From Mariniphaga sp041687255 (GTDB lineage Bacteria; Bacteroidota; Bacteroidia; Bacteroidales; Prolixibacteraceae): a stretch of 64,000 nt of DNA. The notes beneath the pieces were generated by a model. That model saw only the letters and a list, made by a program, of their open reading frames with translations. It was not told where the DNA came from and searched no databases. The stretch lies in NCBI GenBank assembly GCA_041687255.1, contig JAWLCL010000002.1, positions 434,001-498,000 on the forward strand. Direction: 5' to 3'. A program made the position numbers and the translations under genes. Position 1 is the first letter of the stretch; each line of letters opens with the position of its first letter. Below, in pieces: positions 52,024-61,026 of the stretch.

Positions 52024-53427
52024 CTACTGTCCGTTTCGATCAAATATTACCTTTACAGTTTTGAGCATAATGATAAAGTCGAGCCTCAATGACCAGTTGT
52101 CGATGTATTCCATATCCATTTCCATCCATTTTTCAAAAGGGACATTGTTTCTTCCCGATACCTGCCAGATGCATGTAATACCGGGGTTAATGCTTAGCCT
52201 GCGTTTCAGGTGACGCTGGTATTGCTTAACTTCAGAGGGTATGGGAGGCCTTGGCCCAACGATTGACATGTCGCCTGCCAAAACGTTTATGAACTGGGGG
52301 AGTTCATCGAGTGAAGTTTTACGAAGAAAACGGCCAACGCGTGTAATGCGCGGATCGTTTCTTATTTTGAATACTGGTCCATTCTGTTCGTTTAATTTCA
52401 TAAGGTTTTCTTTCACTTCTTCGGCATTGGTGACCATTGTTCTGAATTTAATGCACTTGAACAGTCTTCCATGTCTGCCAACCCTAACCTGTTTAAAAAA
52501 TACCGGACCTCCATCGTCGAATTTAATAGCAAGTGCTATAAACAGCATGAAGGGAGAAATCAGTATAAGTACCAGGATGGAAAGGAAAAAATCGAGTGTT
52601 CCCTTTACCTTTAATGCAAGGTAATTTTCTGGTGTATTTCTGAATGAAATAAAAAATTGGTGGTTCAGGAAATAGAGTTTTGGGCTTAGTCCGCTGAAGC
52701 TTAATACTTTGTTGTGAATGTGAAAGCTAATTCCAACTTCCCGGCACTCCTGCACAAGCTTTTGAATAAAAACAGAATTAAATTGCTGTTTGCAATAAAA
52801 AACTTCATCAATTACCCGTTCATCAACAATTCTTGCAAAGTCGTCTGATTCTGAATAAATAGAAAACTTGTCGCCGAATTCTTTCTTGATATCTTCCGAA
52901 TCGGACATTATCCCTCTTATCCGGTATCCCCATTCTTCTGTTTCTTTTATTTGTTGTATAAACTCAGCCGATGATTCATCAGCAACAATGAGCAGCATCC
53001 GGGTATTATACCCTTTCCTGCGCAGGTGCTTTAGCATAGTTCTTCCGGCCAGTTTTTGAGTGGTTAACAATAAAAAGTCAACCAATGCAAAGGTAAACAG
53101 CATGTTTGGGGTAAGCCAGCTGTAGCCAAGAAGTTGTGAAGTGAAAAATAAAGCTAAAGAACCTGTTCCAATCACCAGGATGTATTTTTTGATAATTTGC
53201 CGGTAACGTTGGATCCTGGCCATAGCGCCGAGTTCAAACAGTTCAAGCAACCCAAACCACAAAGGTATTATTATCAGTGCAACTATATAATGTTCTTTAT
53301 TTCCGGTAATGAGTTCGTTGGTGTAATCTCCCGAAACCCAAATAACAAAGAAAAAAGACAATAAAGTAAATCCTACTTGTAGCAGGACACTCATTCTTTC
53401 CAATGCGGGTTCGCGTTCTTTAATCAT
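52024..53427 (-). CDS. Initiating undecaprenyl-phosphate sugar-1-phosphate transferase (WbaP/WcaJ family)
   Basis: A 467-residue polyisoprenyl-phosphate hexose-1-phosphate transferase. Four N-terminal helices (about 10-130) precede a CoA-binding-like domain (about 140-265) and the C-terminal bacterial sugar transferase domain, which starts near KVKGTLDFFLSILVLILISP. Motifs are KFDDGGPVFFKQVRVGRHG, FKCIKFRTM, FLRKTSLDELPQFINVLAGD and MSIVGPRPP. It transfers the first sugar phosphate of the repeat unit to undecaprenyl phosphate; the sugar is commonly glucose or galactose but is not determined here. The gene begins after a 138-bp gap and may start a sub-operon. Confidence 0.95.
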   Translation of the reverse strand: MIKEREPALERMSVLLQVGFTLLSFFFVIWVSGDYTNELITGNKEHYIVALIIIPLWFGLLELFELGAMARIQRYRQIIKKYILVIGTGSLALFFTSQLLGYSWLTPNMLFTFALVDFLLLTTQKLAGRTMLKHLRRKGYNTRMLLIVADESSAEFIQQIKETEEWGYRIRGIMSDSEDIKKEFGDKFSIYSESDDFARIVDERVIDEVFYCKQQFNSVFIQKLVQECREVGISFHIHNKVLSFSGLSPKLYFLNHQFFISFRNTPENYLALKVKGTLDFFLSILVLILISPFMLFIALAIKFDDGGPVFFKQVRVGRHGRLFKCIKFRTMVTNAEEVKENLMKLNEQNGPVFKIRNDPRITRVGRFLRKTSLDELPQFINVLAGDMSIVGPRPPIPSEVKQYQRHLKRRLSINPGITCIWQVSGRNNVPFEKWMEMDMEYIDNWSLRLDFIIMLKTVKVIFDRNGQ

Positions 53428-53565
53428 CTTTGTTGAATTAAGGGATTGTATTTATTTCGGTAATTAAATTTTTAATTGTATTTTATATTATACAGAACAT
53501 ATAACACAAATACTTGTTCTTAGAGACTTTCATTTTCTTAGAATTCAAGAAAGGTTATTTATCTT

Positions 53566-54420
53566 CTACAGATAGGATTCAATAAGAGTTTTGGTTTCTT
53601 CAATGTGAGCTTTAGAAGAAGCACCAAACAACACAGATTCAATTTTTGGAAATCTGCCAAGATACTCGATGGCTTCTTTTGGGTTCAAAGCGCCAGCCGC
53701 CAGTACCTGCATCGCAATAGGCCTGAATTCTTTTTCCTGTAAATAGTTTTCGTATTTATCTATTCCTCCCGACATTCTGAAGCCTATTTTATTTATCGAA
53801 GAACAGATAATCGGGTTTTGAATGCTTACTGAATTCAGTGCATCGAGCAGATCAGGCATGTTCATGGTTATATAGCCCGGTTCACTTTTATATTTCTTCC
53901 TGATGTATGCATCGTATTCGGCAAAGACATCATACATTTTTAAGCCAAGGATCATATCCACCAACACGTTCTGAATAAAAATAACCGGAGTTGGAATTCC
54001 GTGAAACATCTTCATTTCGGCATCAATAAAGAGCTGCATCAGCTTTATAAAATCTTTGTTCAGGTATGCAAGCCCCCCTTTTGCAAACGTGCCGAAAATG
54101 TTTCCGGGAATGTATTGTTTTATCGTTCCCACAATGCCCAGTTCGGTAACTGCATTGGCATACTTATGAGCATAAGGCATGCACGGATATATTTTATAAT
54201 CTTTGTATTGTTCGGGATTTTGCCTGATGTGGTCACAAATGTTTGCTATCCTGTCGTGTGTTGTACACATAAAGGTATTTATACCTGCCGAACGGGAATG
54301 ATCAAGAACACGAATAATTGAAGCATCGTCTTTAAAACGCATGGTTTGAGCTCTTGCTTTTTCATCAGAAAGGTGATTCACTCCAAAGAATTGGTTATCG
54401 CCAAATAGTACTTTTTCCAT
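53566..54420 (-). CDS. Aldo/keto-reductase-like TIM-barrel protein of the glycan locus, unassigned
   Basis: A 284-residue protein starting MEKVLFGDNQFFGVNHLSDE. The C-terminal pattern (PIAMQVLAAGALNPKEAIEY, then VLFGASSKAHIEETKTLIE) recalls aldo/keto reductases, but the usual D-Y-K-H active-site tetrad could not be traced by eye. A TIM-barrel enzyme acting on a sugar or sugar nucleotide is likely. The frame can be read to a TTG at 54444, overlapping the upstream gene; ATG at 54420, one base after the Gfo/Idh stop, is preferred. Its tight coupling to that gene suggests joint action in sugar precursor synthesis. Confidence 0.6.
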   Translation of the reverse strand: MEKVLFGDNQFFGVNHLSDEKARAQTMRFKDDASIIRVLDHSRSAGINTFMCTTHDRIANICDHIRQNPEQYKDYKIYPCMPYAHKYANAVTELGIVGTIKQYIPGNIFGTFAKGGLAYLNKDFIKLMQLFIDAEMKMFHGIPTPVIFIQNVLVDMILGLKMYDVFAEYDAYIRKKYKSEPGYITMNMPDLLDALNSVSIQNPIICSSINKIGFRMSGGIDKYENYLQEKEFRPIAMQVLAAGALNPKEAIEYLGRFPKIESVLFGASSKAHIEETKTLIESYL

Positions 54421-54421
54421 A

Positions 54422-55438
54422 TTAGTTAATCTTTGCCTGTTCAACCATCATTTCAATTACATGATCAGTATGCATGGCCTGTTCAAATGTGTTGTAATGT
54501 GAAGGGTTATTTTGTTTGATACAATTTATAAAGTTATCGATTTGCGCGCTGTATTCTTCTCCACGCAGGTAAAAATCGACGGGGATTGCAAGGTCGGTAA
54601 TGTATTTAATTGTCCATCCTTTATCGAGATTTTCTGATGGAACCGCTTTTTTTAGGTAGATTTTTACTTCGGTGGCATCACAAATAATCTTTCCATTTTT
54701 TCCTTGCACAATTACTGAAGTTGACATTTTCCGGTAGGTTTCATCACTCCAGTTTACAAGGATGGTACCTGAAAGCCCGCTTTGAAGTTCAACCAATGAA
54801 TATACGGCATCATAAACCCCTTTGGAGTAAATGCTTTTTAAAAGTGAACCATGAATTTTTTCGGGCTTGCCTACTATTTCCTGAACAAGGTTGAGAACAT
54901 GCGAAGCATAATCGTATAAACAACCACCTCCCTCTTCGGGATTTGAGCGCCAGGTATTTCCTTTTTCTTTTGTTACTACCGGACCATATGCCTCTCCACT
55001 AAAATGGACCAGTTCGCCTAAAATGCCATTCGACAAGAGGCGTTTGAGTTCACGAAAGGTGCCAATAAAATGGTTATGATAACCTACCTGGTTCACCAGT
55101 CCTTTCTCCCGGGCCAGTTCAGATAATACTTTACCCTGTCCGGCTGTCAATGTAAAGGGTTTTTCACAAAATACATGCAGCCCTTTTTCAAGGGCATATT
55201 TTACCATCGGATAGTGAAAACGCGTTGGTGTGGCAATGACTATGAACTCCGGTGATTCATCATTTATCATTTTTTGATAATCGGAGTAGGTATTTACATT
55301 ACTGAACTTTTTAAATGCTTCCAATACCAGCGAGGTTGTGTCGCATACTGCTACCATATCTACTTCAGGATGTGCACCTAAAATGGCAGCATGAGACAGG
55401 CCCATTTTTCCCAGGCCTACTATAGATCCTTTAATCAT
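54422..55438 (-). CDS. Gfo/Idh/MocA-family sugar (nucleotide) dehydrogenase
   Basis: A 338-residue oxidoreductase. The Rossmann motif is in GLGKMGLSHAAIL at the N-terminus, and the family's EKP motif is in VFCEKPFTLTAGQ near residue 93. GGGCLYDYASHVLNLV provides the conserved active-site histidine helix. Unlike the family member at 34214, it has no signal peptide and should work in the cytoplasm, probably on a sugar or UDP-sugar for the polysaccharide. Its start overlaps the end of the WecG-type gene by eight bases. Confidence 0.88.
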   Translation of the reverse strand: MIKGSIVGLGKMGLSHAAILGAHPEVDMVAVCDTTSLVLEAFKKFSNVNTYSDYQKMINDESPEFIVIATPTRFHYPMVKYALEKGLHVFCEKPFTLTAGQGKVLSELAREKGLVNQVGYHNHFIGTFRELKRLLSNGILGELVHFSGEAYGPVVTKEKGNTWRSNPEEGGGCLYDYASHVLNLVQEIVGKPEKIHGSLLKSIYSKGVYDAVYSLVELQSGLSGTILVNWSDETYRKMSTSVIVQGKNGKIICDATEVKIYLKKAVPSENLDKGWTIKYITDLAIPVDFYLRGEEYSAQIDNFINCIKQNNPSHYNTFEQAMHTDHVIEMMVEQAKIN

Positions 55439-56213
55439 TCTTTTTTATTTTGAGGAATATTAATATTACATGCCAAAAGAAGAGCATTTGATTTCCAATA
55501 TTTCGCCTGAAAATCTCAGGGCGTAAAAATATTCTTACTAACCAGCCTACACGGAGTTTAAACCAAATAGGGGCAATTGCTTTTTGTGTTCCTGCAAACC
55601 AGTCGAAGACATTTCCAATTGCTATAACCAGGCTGGCATTTATCCTATCTCTATTTTTAATGGCCCATTTCTCCTGTTTAGGGCAAGTCATGCCAACGAA
55701 CAGAATGTCGGGTTTAAACCTGTTAACTGCAGTAATCATTGCATCATTTTCCTGTTCGTTAAATTCGGGTTTAAAAGGAGGAGAGTAGGTTTCGATTTTT
55801 ATATTGGGGTATAAAAATGCTGCTTTCTGTTTTATGAGCTTTAAAGTTTGAGGTGAAGAACCTAAAAAGAAGATTTTACTGCTTTTTTGGTTTGCTCTGT
55901 CCATGAAGTGGTAGAAAACATCAGGTCCCTGATTTTTCTTAATGTTTTTTCCTTTCAAAAGCAGTGATGCAAAGGCAAAATAAACACCATCTAAAACAAG
56001 ATAATCAGTTGATTGCAGGGCCTCCTTAAATGCTGCATCTTTAGTGGAGATTCCATATGAGTTAGGACTGATTGTATTTATAACCCTACATGAAGTGGTA
56101 TTTAACGATATTTTGGATAAATCATCGGAAAATACCCTGAACCCTATGGTATCAACAAACTTCAGCTTCTCCTTTATCCCTTCCCTGTTTGTTTTTTTGT
56201 GATTAATAATCAT
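55431..56213 (-). CDS. WecG/TagA/CpsF-family glycosyltransferase (GT26)
   Basis: A 260-residue GT26 transferase. The family motifs are NTISPNSYGISTKDAAFKEA, DYLVLDGVYFAFASLLL, IFFLGSSPQTL, PDILFVGMTCPKQEKWA and IGNVFDWFAGTQKAIAPIW. The C-terminus is basic and hydrophobic (RPEIFRRNIGNQMLFFWHV), typical of membrane-associated members that act on lipid-linked intermediates. Relatives transfer ManNAc or ManNAcA; the donor here is not determined. It lies 26 bases after the upstream GT4 gene. Confidence 0.93.
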   Translation of the reverse strand: MIINHKKTNREGIKEKLKFVDTIGFRVFSDDLSKISLNTTSCRVINTISPNSYGISTKDAAFKEALQSTDYLVLDGVYFAFASLLLKGKNIKKNQGPDVFYHFMDRANQKSSKIFFLGSSPQTLKLIKQKAAFLYPNIKIETYSPPFKPEFNEQENDAMITAVNRFKPDILFVGMTCPKQEKWAIKNRDRINASLVIAIGNVFDWFAGTQKAIAPIWFKLRVGWLVRIFLRPEIFRRNIGNQMLFFWHVILIFLKIKKND

Positions 56214-56239
56214 TGTTGAAATATTATAATTCAGTTTCT

Positions 56240-57397
56240 TTATGCTTCAATAATTGGTTCGAATTGTTGGGGGAGTGAAGCATTAAGCGCATCATCAATG
56301 ATATTCTGAAAATTTTTATTGAATACCGATTCTTCGTAATGGGAAATAAAACTGTTCCTGGCATTCCGTCCCATTTCGCCTGACTTCGTTTTATTTGTTA
56401 ACTCGATTACATAATCAGCGATTTCCCGGGGAGTCGATTCATTTAACATATAGCCGGTCTGGCCATGAATTATTATGCTTGGAATGGCTCCGTTTTGTGT
56501 GGAAATTACCGGTATTCCGTATTCATAAGCTTCAATTATAACCCTTGGCAAAGCCTCATATTCATACTCAGTTGGAAACACCATTACATCGGAACTTGAC
56601 AGTACATCTTTTTTTTGTTCTTCATTAATATGCCCCAGGTATTTAACCGAATCATGAAGATTATATTCGTTAACAAGCTTGTAAAATTCTTCTTTTTCAA
56701 CATCCGAAGGCCAGCTTCCGGCAAACTTAATATCGAAATCAATATTCTTCCGTTTTAGAATGTCGGCAGCCTGAAGGGTTTTTACCCAGCCTTTTGAAAT
56801 TATCATGTTTGAAATAAAAACCAGCCGTACTTTTTTATGAGTCAGCCTTTCTGCTTCAATTTTTTTAAAATCTTCATCGTTCAATTTGCATACAATGGCA
56901 TTAGGTAATATATATGTATCGGAAATTCCAGGGTACGAAAGAATATGTTTTTTCAACTCTTTGCCTAAAACTATAATTTTGCTGTTCCTAAATGCTTTTT
57001 TAAATATGTAGTCCTTCAGTTTATTGTCTTTTTCCTTTCTTGTTATCTGAGTTCTTAGATGAAAAATAACATGCTTATTCAGGAATTTTGCAACCAATGC
57101 GTAAGAGAAGTCCCTATAGAAAGCAAATCCCGATGTTGCAGGCATTATGTAAACCAATCGGGGTTTAAATTTCTTTGAATAAGTTACAATCCGGTACAAT
57201 CCGGTAAAGTATCCGACTACTTTCTTTAATGTTATAGTTTCAATATCACTGAAAGATTTAGAATAATTTACCTTAATATTTACTACATTATATTTATTGC
57301 TGCTCTGCAGAACGTTTAAGCATGTTTGACTTGACATTGCGCTTCCATAAAATGGCGGTGGCAATGGTGACAGAAATAATATCATTTTTTTATTCAT
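56240..57397 (-). CDS. GT4-family glycosyltransferase (locus GT 1)
   Basis: A 385-residue GT-B glycosyltransferase. The N-terminal loop is LSPLPPPFYGSAMSSQT, and the donor-binding side carries VRLVFISNMIISKGW and the EX7E element in EYEALPRVIIE. It overlaps the end of the next upstream transferase gene by eight bases, so the two are co-translated. The sugar and linkage are not determined. Confidence 0.9.
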   Translation of the reverse strand: MNKKMILFLSPLPPPFYGSAMSSQTCLNVLQSSNKYNVVNIKVNYSKSFSDIETITLKKVVGYFTGLYRIVTYSKKFKPRLVYIMPATSGFAFYRDFSYALVAKFLNKHVIFHLRTQITRKEKDNKLKDYIFKKAFRNSKIIVLGKELKKHILSYPGISDTYILPNAIVCKLNDEDFKKIEAERLTHKKVRLVFISNMIISKGWVKTLQAADILKRKNIDFDIKFAGSWPSDVEKEEFYKLVNEYNLHDSVKYLGHINEEQKKDVLSSSDVMVFPTEYEYEALPRVIIEAYEYGIPVISTQNGAIPSIIIHGQTGYMLNESTPREIADYVIELTNKTKSGEMGRNARNSFISHYEESVFNKNFQNIIDDALNASLPQQFEPIIEA

Positions 57398-58577
57398 AAA
57401 GTTTAATTGTCCAGTGCTTCAAAATGTCCTCTTTTAAGGTTGACAGTGAATAGGCGTTAGATTTATTTATGGAACATTCATTTGTGGCAGGAAGTTTTAC
57501 TGCTTCAGCCATTTTTTTTGCAAATAGTTCCGGATTACGGTTTTCTACTACAAATCCGTTTTCACCTTCACTTATCATTTCTTTAGCACCACTAACTTTT
57601 GTTGAGACGATGTTTTTGCCACATGCCAAAGCTTCAACCATAGCAATAGACCACCCCTCCATATGAGATCCAACCAGTACAAGGTCAGCAGCATTATAAA
57701 AAAGGGCTACCTGCTCTGTGTCTACAAAACCGGTTATTTTTACATTTTCAGCTAATCCCATTAAATTAATTTGTTCCTGCAGGCTTGTACGCTCCTCGCC
57801 ATCACCAACAAAATACAGTAAAGAACCCGGATGATCGTTGACGAAAATTTTAAAAGATTGAAGGATGAATTCACATCCTTTTTGTTTTGATATCCGGCCT
57901 ACCTGAACTAAGATTAAATTATTGCTCTTAATGTTTAAGGTCTTAGCAGCCTTTTCTTTTCCTGCCGGGTAAAAAATAGTATTATCGTATCGGGTGGGAA
58001 GCTTAACAATGCTTTTATTTCTTAACAATTTTCCACCACGTTTAATTAACTTTTCTATTTCATTATCATCGGCTGCTGCAAAAATGGTATCATAGGTTTG
58101 AAGGCGTTGGAACATGGTTCGTTCATATAATGGTGCCAGTCGGTTTGCTAAAGGATATCTCGGCTTCTCCAATGGGTTGGTAGCTCCATGAAATATGTAT
58201 GCTTTATTTTTGAAGTCCCAGTTTTTTATGGCCAAAAGGAAATGGGAATTTTGTACAAACGCATTTTTAACACCCAAATCCAGAATTTCATTTTTGTATT
58301 TCTTTAAATGAAAGTAGCTTGATAACCGCTGAGGTATAAATGGTTTTATTTTATTCCTGTCAAGGCGGGCAATTGAAAAGAACAGGTAATTTTTTCCATC
58401 AAGTTCTTTTTGTACCCATTTTCCAATAGGAGTATTATCGGTTGAAATTCCCACCAATGCCATCCTGTTTCCGAAAACATGCATCATTTGCCTGGAAAAT
58501 GAGGTTATACCTCCTTTAGGAAAATCTATTCCGTTATCTCCTGAAAAAAAAATGAAGTCAATATTATTTGTGTTCAT
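57390..58577 (-). CDS. GT4-family glycosyltransferase (locus GT 2)
   Basis: A 395-residue GT-B glycosyltransferase with the N-terminal glycine loop FPKGGITSFSRQM, LVQVGRISKQKGCEFI in the donor domain, and the EX7E element in MEGWSIAMVE. The substrate is not determined. It is 91 bases from the next upstream gene and overlaps the following transferase gene. Confidence 0.92.
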   Translation of the reverse strand: MNTNNIDFIFFSGDNGIDFPKGGITSFSRQMMHVFGNRMALVGISTDNTPIGKWVQKELDGKNYLFFSIARLDRNKIKPFIPQRLSSYFHLKKYKNEILDLGVKNAFVQNSHFLLAIKNWDFKNKAYIFHGATNPLEKPRYPLANRLAPLYERTMFQRLQTYDTIFAAADDNEIEKLIKRGGKLLRNKSIVKLPTRYDNTIFYPAGKEKAAKTLNIKSNNLILVQVGRISKQKGCEFILQSFKIFVNDHPGSLLYFVGDGEERTSLQEQINLMGLAENVKITGFVDTEQVALFYNAADLVLVGSHMEGWSIAMVEALACGKNIVSTKVSGAKEMISEGENGFVVENRNPELFAKKMAEAVKLPATNECSINKSNAYSLSTLKEDILKHWTIKLYE

Positions 58578-58668
58578 TTATCGTATTTGATACTATATCC
58601 GATAGTTTTGATTCTACTGCGAATGAAGATGTTTGTAGCTTTATGCAATGAGATTTTGTATGTTGAAC

Positions 58669-59850
58669 CTATAATGGCCTTACAGGTACTTTTGCTTTTC
58701 TTTTATCTACGGCTTTTGAATTAGTTGATGTTTCGTTAACAGATTCCATTTTATAAGTTGTATTCTTTTTTTCATACAACTGCACATATGTGCTGTTTAA
58801 TTTTTGGATATATTTCTTTGGATTGAAATTTTTGAAAATTTGATGCCTTGCATTTTCGCCTAATTTTTTGAGCGTACCGGGATCTGATGCAAGAAACTCA
58901 ATGCTGTTTGCTATTTCTTCAGCCGATTGTTTTTTTACAATAATACCGTTAAGGCCATTTGAAACAACTGTGCCAATAGAACCAACATTCGTAACTATAG
59001 GAACATTTCCAAAAGACATATTTTCAAGCAGGCTAATTGGAAGTCCTTCGTATAATGAAGGAAGAAGAAATATATTGCTTGTTTTAAACAGGGAAATTTT
59101 GTCATTGCCTTGAACAACTCCTTTATATTCAAATGAATTTCCCAGTAATTTGGTAAATTTTTCTATAAACTCCTTCTTGTCTGGACCGTTCCCTGCCATT
59201 GTAAATTTGAAGTAGTTCTTTTTATTTGAGTTTAAAAGTGATAATGCGTCATATATATAATCAAGGCCTTTGTTCCTGTCGATTCTTCCTATAAACAAAA
59301 GATTTAATGGTAACTCCAGATTTTTGTTGCCGTTAAATTCCTGGGCGTCGGTTAAATCAATGCAATTGGGCAGAACATGAATGTTTTTTGCAGCAAAACT
59401 TTTGTTTAACAGTTCTTTTTCGACCGGGCTTAAAACAATTTTAGGTTCATATCCTGAAAAACAACGTTTCAGTAAGTAATGTATCCATTTAGGTGCTTTC
59501 TTTTCTTCGAGATAGTCTCCTCCATGTACATGAATTACAACCTTTTTATTTAAAAATTGCGCAAATAGAAGTAACGGTAAATCTCTTAATACAGAACGCA
59601 TGGTAAGCGCAATATTAAAATGGATGAGTGAGTTTGGTTTCCGAATTATCAAAATAAACCATCGAAACCAGCTAAGAAGATTTCTTAAGCACCAGAGAAG
59701 ATTTCTTTTCTGCCCATCATATTTGCCAAGTTCAAAATGTTGGTACTCATAGTCTGAATTGTTTCTGATGATAAAACCGGTAACCGAAGAAATTCCGCTT
59801 ACATTTTTATTAGGGTTCAAACTAGGACTTGTTATTATAATTTTCTTCAT
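58669..59850 (-). CDS. GT4-family glycosyltransferase (locus GT 3)
   Basis: A 393-residue GT-B glycosyltransferase. It has LLFIGRIDRNKGLDYI and the EX7E element in YEGLPISLLE. The last 25 residues (after about 368) are a basic, Ser/Thr/Lys-rich tail (NSKAVDKRKAKVPVRPL) that is unusual for the family and may contact the membrane. The substrate is not determined. The gaps of 71 and 91 bases on either side are larger than others in the locus. Confidence 0.9.
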   Translation of the reverse strand: MKKIIITSPSLNPNKNVSGISSVTGFIIRNNSDYEYQHFELGKYDGQKRNLLWCLRNLLSWFRWFILIIRKPNSLIHFNIALTMRSVLRDLPLLLFAQFLNKKVVIHVHGGDYLEEKKAPKWIHYLLKRCFSGYEPKIVLSPVEKELLNKSFAAKNIHVLPNCIDLTDAQEFNGNKNLELPLNLLFIGRIDRNKGLDYIYDALSLLNSNKKNYFKFTMAGNGPDKKEFIEKFTKLLGNSFEYKGVVQGNDKISLFKTSNIFLLPSLYEGLPISLLENMSFGNVPIVTNVGSIGTVVSNGLNGIIVKKQSAEEIANSIEFLASDPGTLKKLGENARHQIFKNFNPKKYIQKLNSTYVQLYEKKNTTYKMESVNETSTNSKAVDKRKAKVPVRPL

Positions 59851-59921
59851 AATGAGTGTTTTCGGTCGTGTATTGAATTATAAGCTTATTGGTGTGATTA
59901 AATATTTTCTTTGCATAGGCC

Positions 59922-61016
59922 TTAAAATAGTTCGTGTTCATATTGAGAAATGATAGAATCGATTGAAAACTTTTTAGCTGTTTTAATTACTTCTTGTGTG
60001 TCAAATTTATTTTGATCATTTGCTACCGATAGAATGGCTTCTGAAAAACTTTCAACATCCAGATGAGGGACAAGAAGCCCATTAATACCATCTTCAATGA
60101 TGTCGTCAGGTCCACTCGGGCAGTTAAATGAGATTACCGGGGTTCCTGCAGAGATTGATTCAACGAGCACATTGGGAAACCCTTCAAAATTAGATGTTAA
60201 CAAAGTAGCTTTTGCTCTTTTGTAGTAAAATTTTATATCTGTCCGAAATCCTTCAAAAATTACATCATCAGCTAAATTTAACTTTTTTACAAGTGCTTCC
60301 AGTTCCTCTCTCTCGGAACCATCACCTACCAGCAATAAACGGATATCAGGGTTTTTATCATGAGCCAGTTTAAAAGCCTTAATAAGATTTTGAAGCCCCT
60401 TCTGTGGATTCAATCGACCAACAAATAAGAATTCATTTTTACTTTCTTGCAGTTCATACTTTAATCCTTCCCCATTCGATGAAAAAAGAAATGCCGGATT
60501 ATGAATAGTAACAATTTTATCCGAAGGAATATTAAAAGTTCTCATTAAATCGTGTTTCATACCAGTAGATTGAGCAATAATCTTATCGGAGTAAAGCAAC
60601 AATCGTCTGATTGTTTGTTTGGCGAAATATTTTTCCCATATGTTTTTGGGATAAGTGAAAGCCTGAGAAAGGGTATTAATACTTCTCACTGTAATTGAGG
60701 TTCTCAGAAACAGTAACTTTTTTAAAACAATGGCCAATATTGCCAGCTCAATATGGAAGACCAACAAACGTTCTGGCTTTCGTGCAACCAATAAACGAGC
60801 CAGAGGTGTAACACAATTTCTGACATGTTTTTTATTAAGAGGGAATACAGTTACTTTTTCATCAAGCTTTTTTGTGAGGGGAGACTCTGAATTATCTGCT
60901 ATCCAGAGCTCAACGTCATAGTTGCGTTTTACAAATTCATTGCAAAGTGTTAAACATACCTTTTCGGCACCTCCATGCCGAAGGCTAAAAGTCAGTATTG
61001 TAATTTTGTTATTCAT
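59922..61016 (-). CDS. GT4-family glycosyltransferase (locus GT 4)
   Basis: A 364-residue GT-B glycosyltransferase. The N-terminus reads ILTFSLRHGGAEKVCLTLCN, a well known GT4 start, and the donor side has FLFVGRLNPQKGLQNLIKAF and the EX7E element in FEGFPNVLVE. The sugar is not determined. It follows the first of the two ATP-grasp genes by 10 bases. Confidence 0.93.
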   Translation of the reverse strand: MNNKITILTFSLRHGGAEKVCLTLCNEFVKRNYDVELWIADNSESPLTKKLDEKVTVFPLNKKHVRNCVTPLARLLVARKPERLLVFHIELAILAIVLKKLLFLRTSITVRSINTLSQAFTYPKNIWEKYFAKQTIRRLLLYSDKIIAQSTGMKHDLMRTFNIPSDKIVTIHNPAFLFSSNGEGLKYELQESKNEFLFVGRLNPQKGLQNLIKAFKLAHDKNPDIRLLLVGDGSEREELEALVKKLNLADDVIFEGFRTDIKFYYKRAKATLLTSNFEGFPNVLVESISAGTPVISFNCPSGPDDIIEDGINGLLVPHLDVESFSEAILSVANDQNKFDTQEVIKTAKKFSIDSIISQYEHELF

Positions 61017-61026
61017 TGAACGCTGC

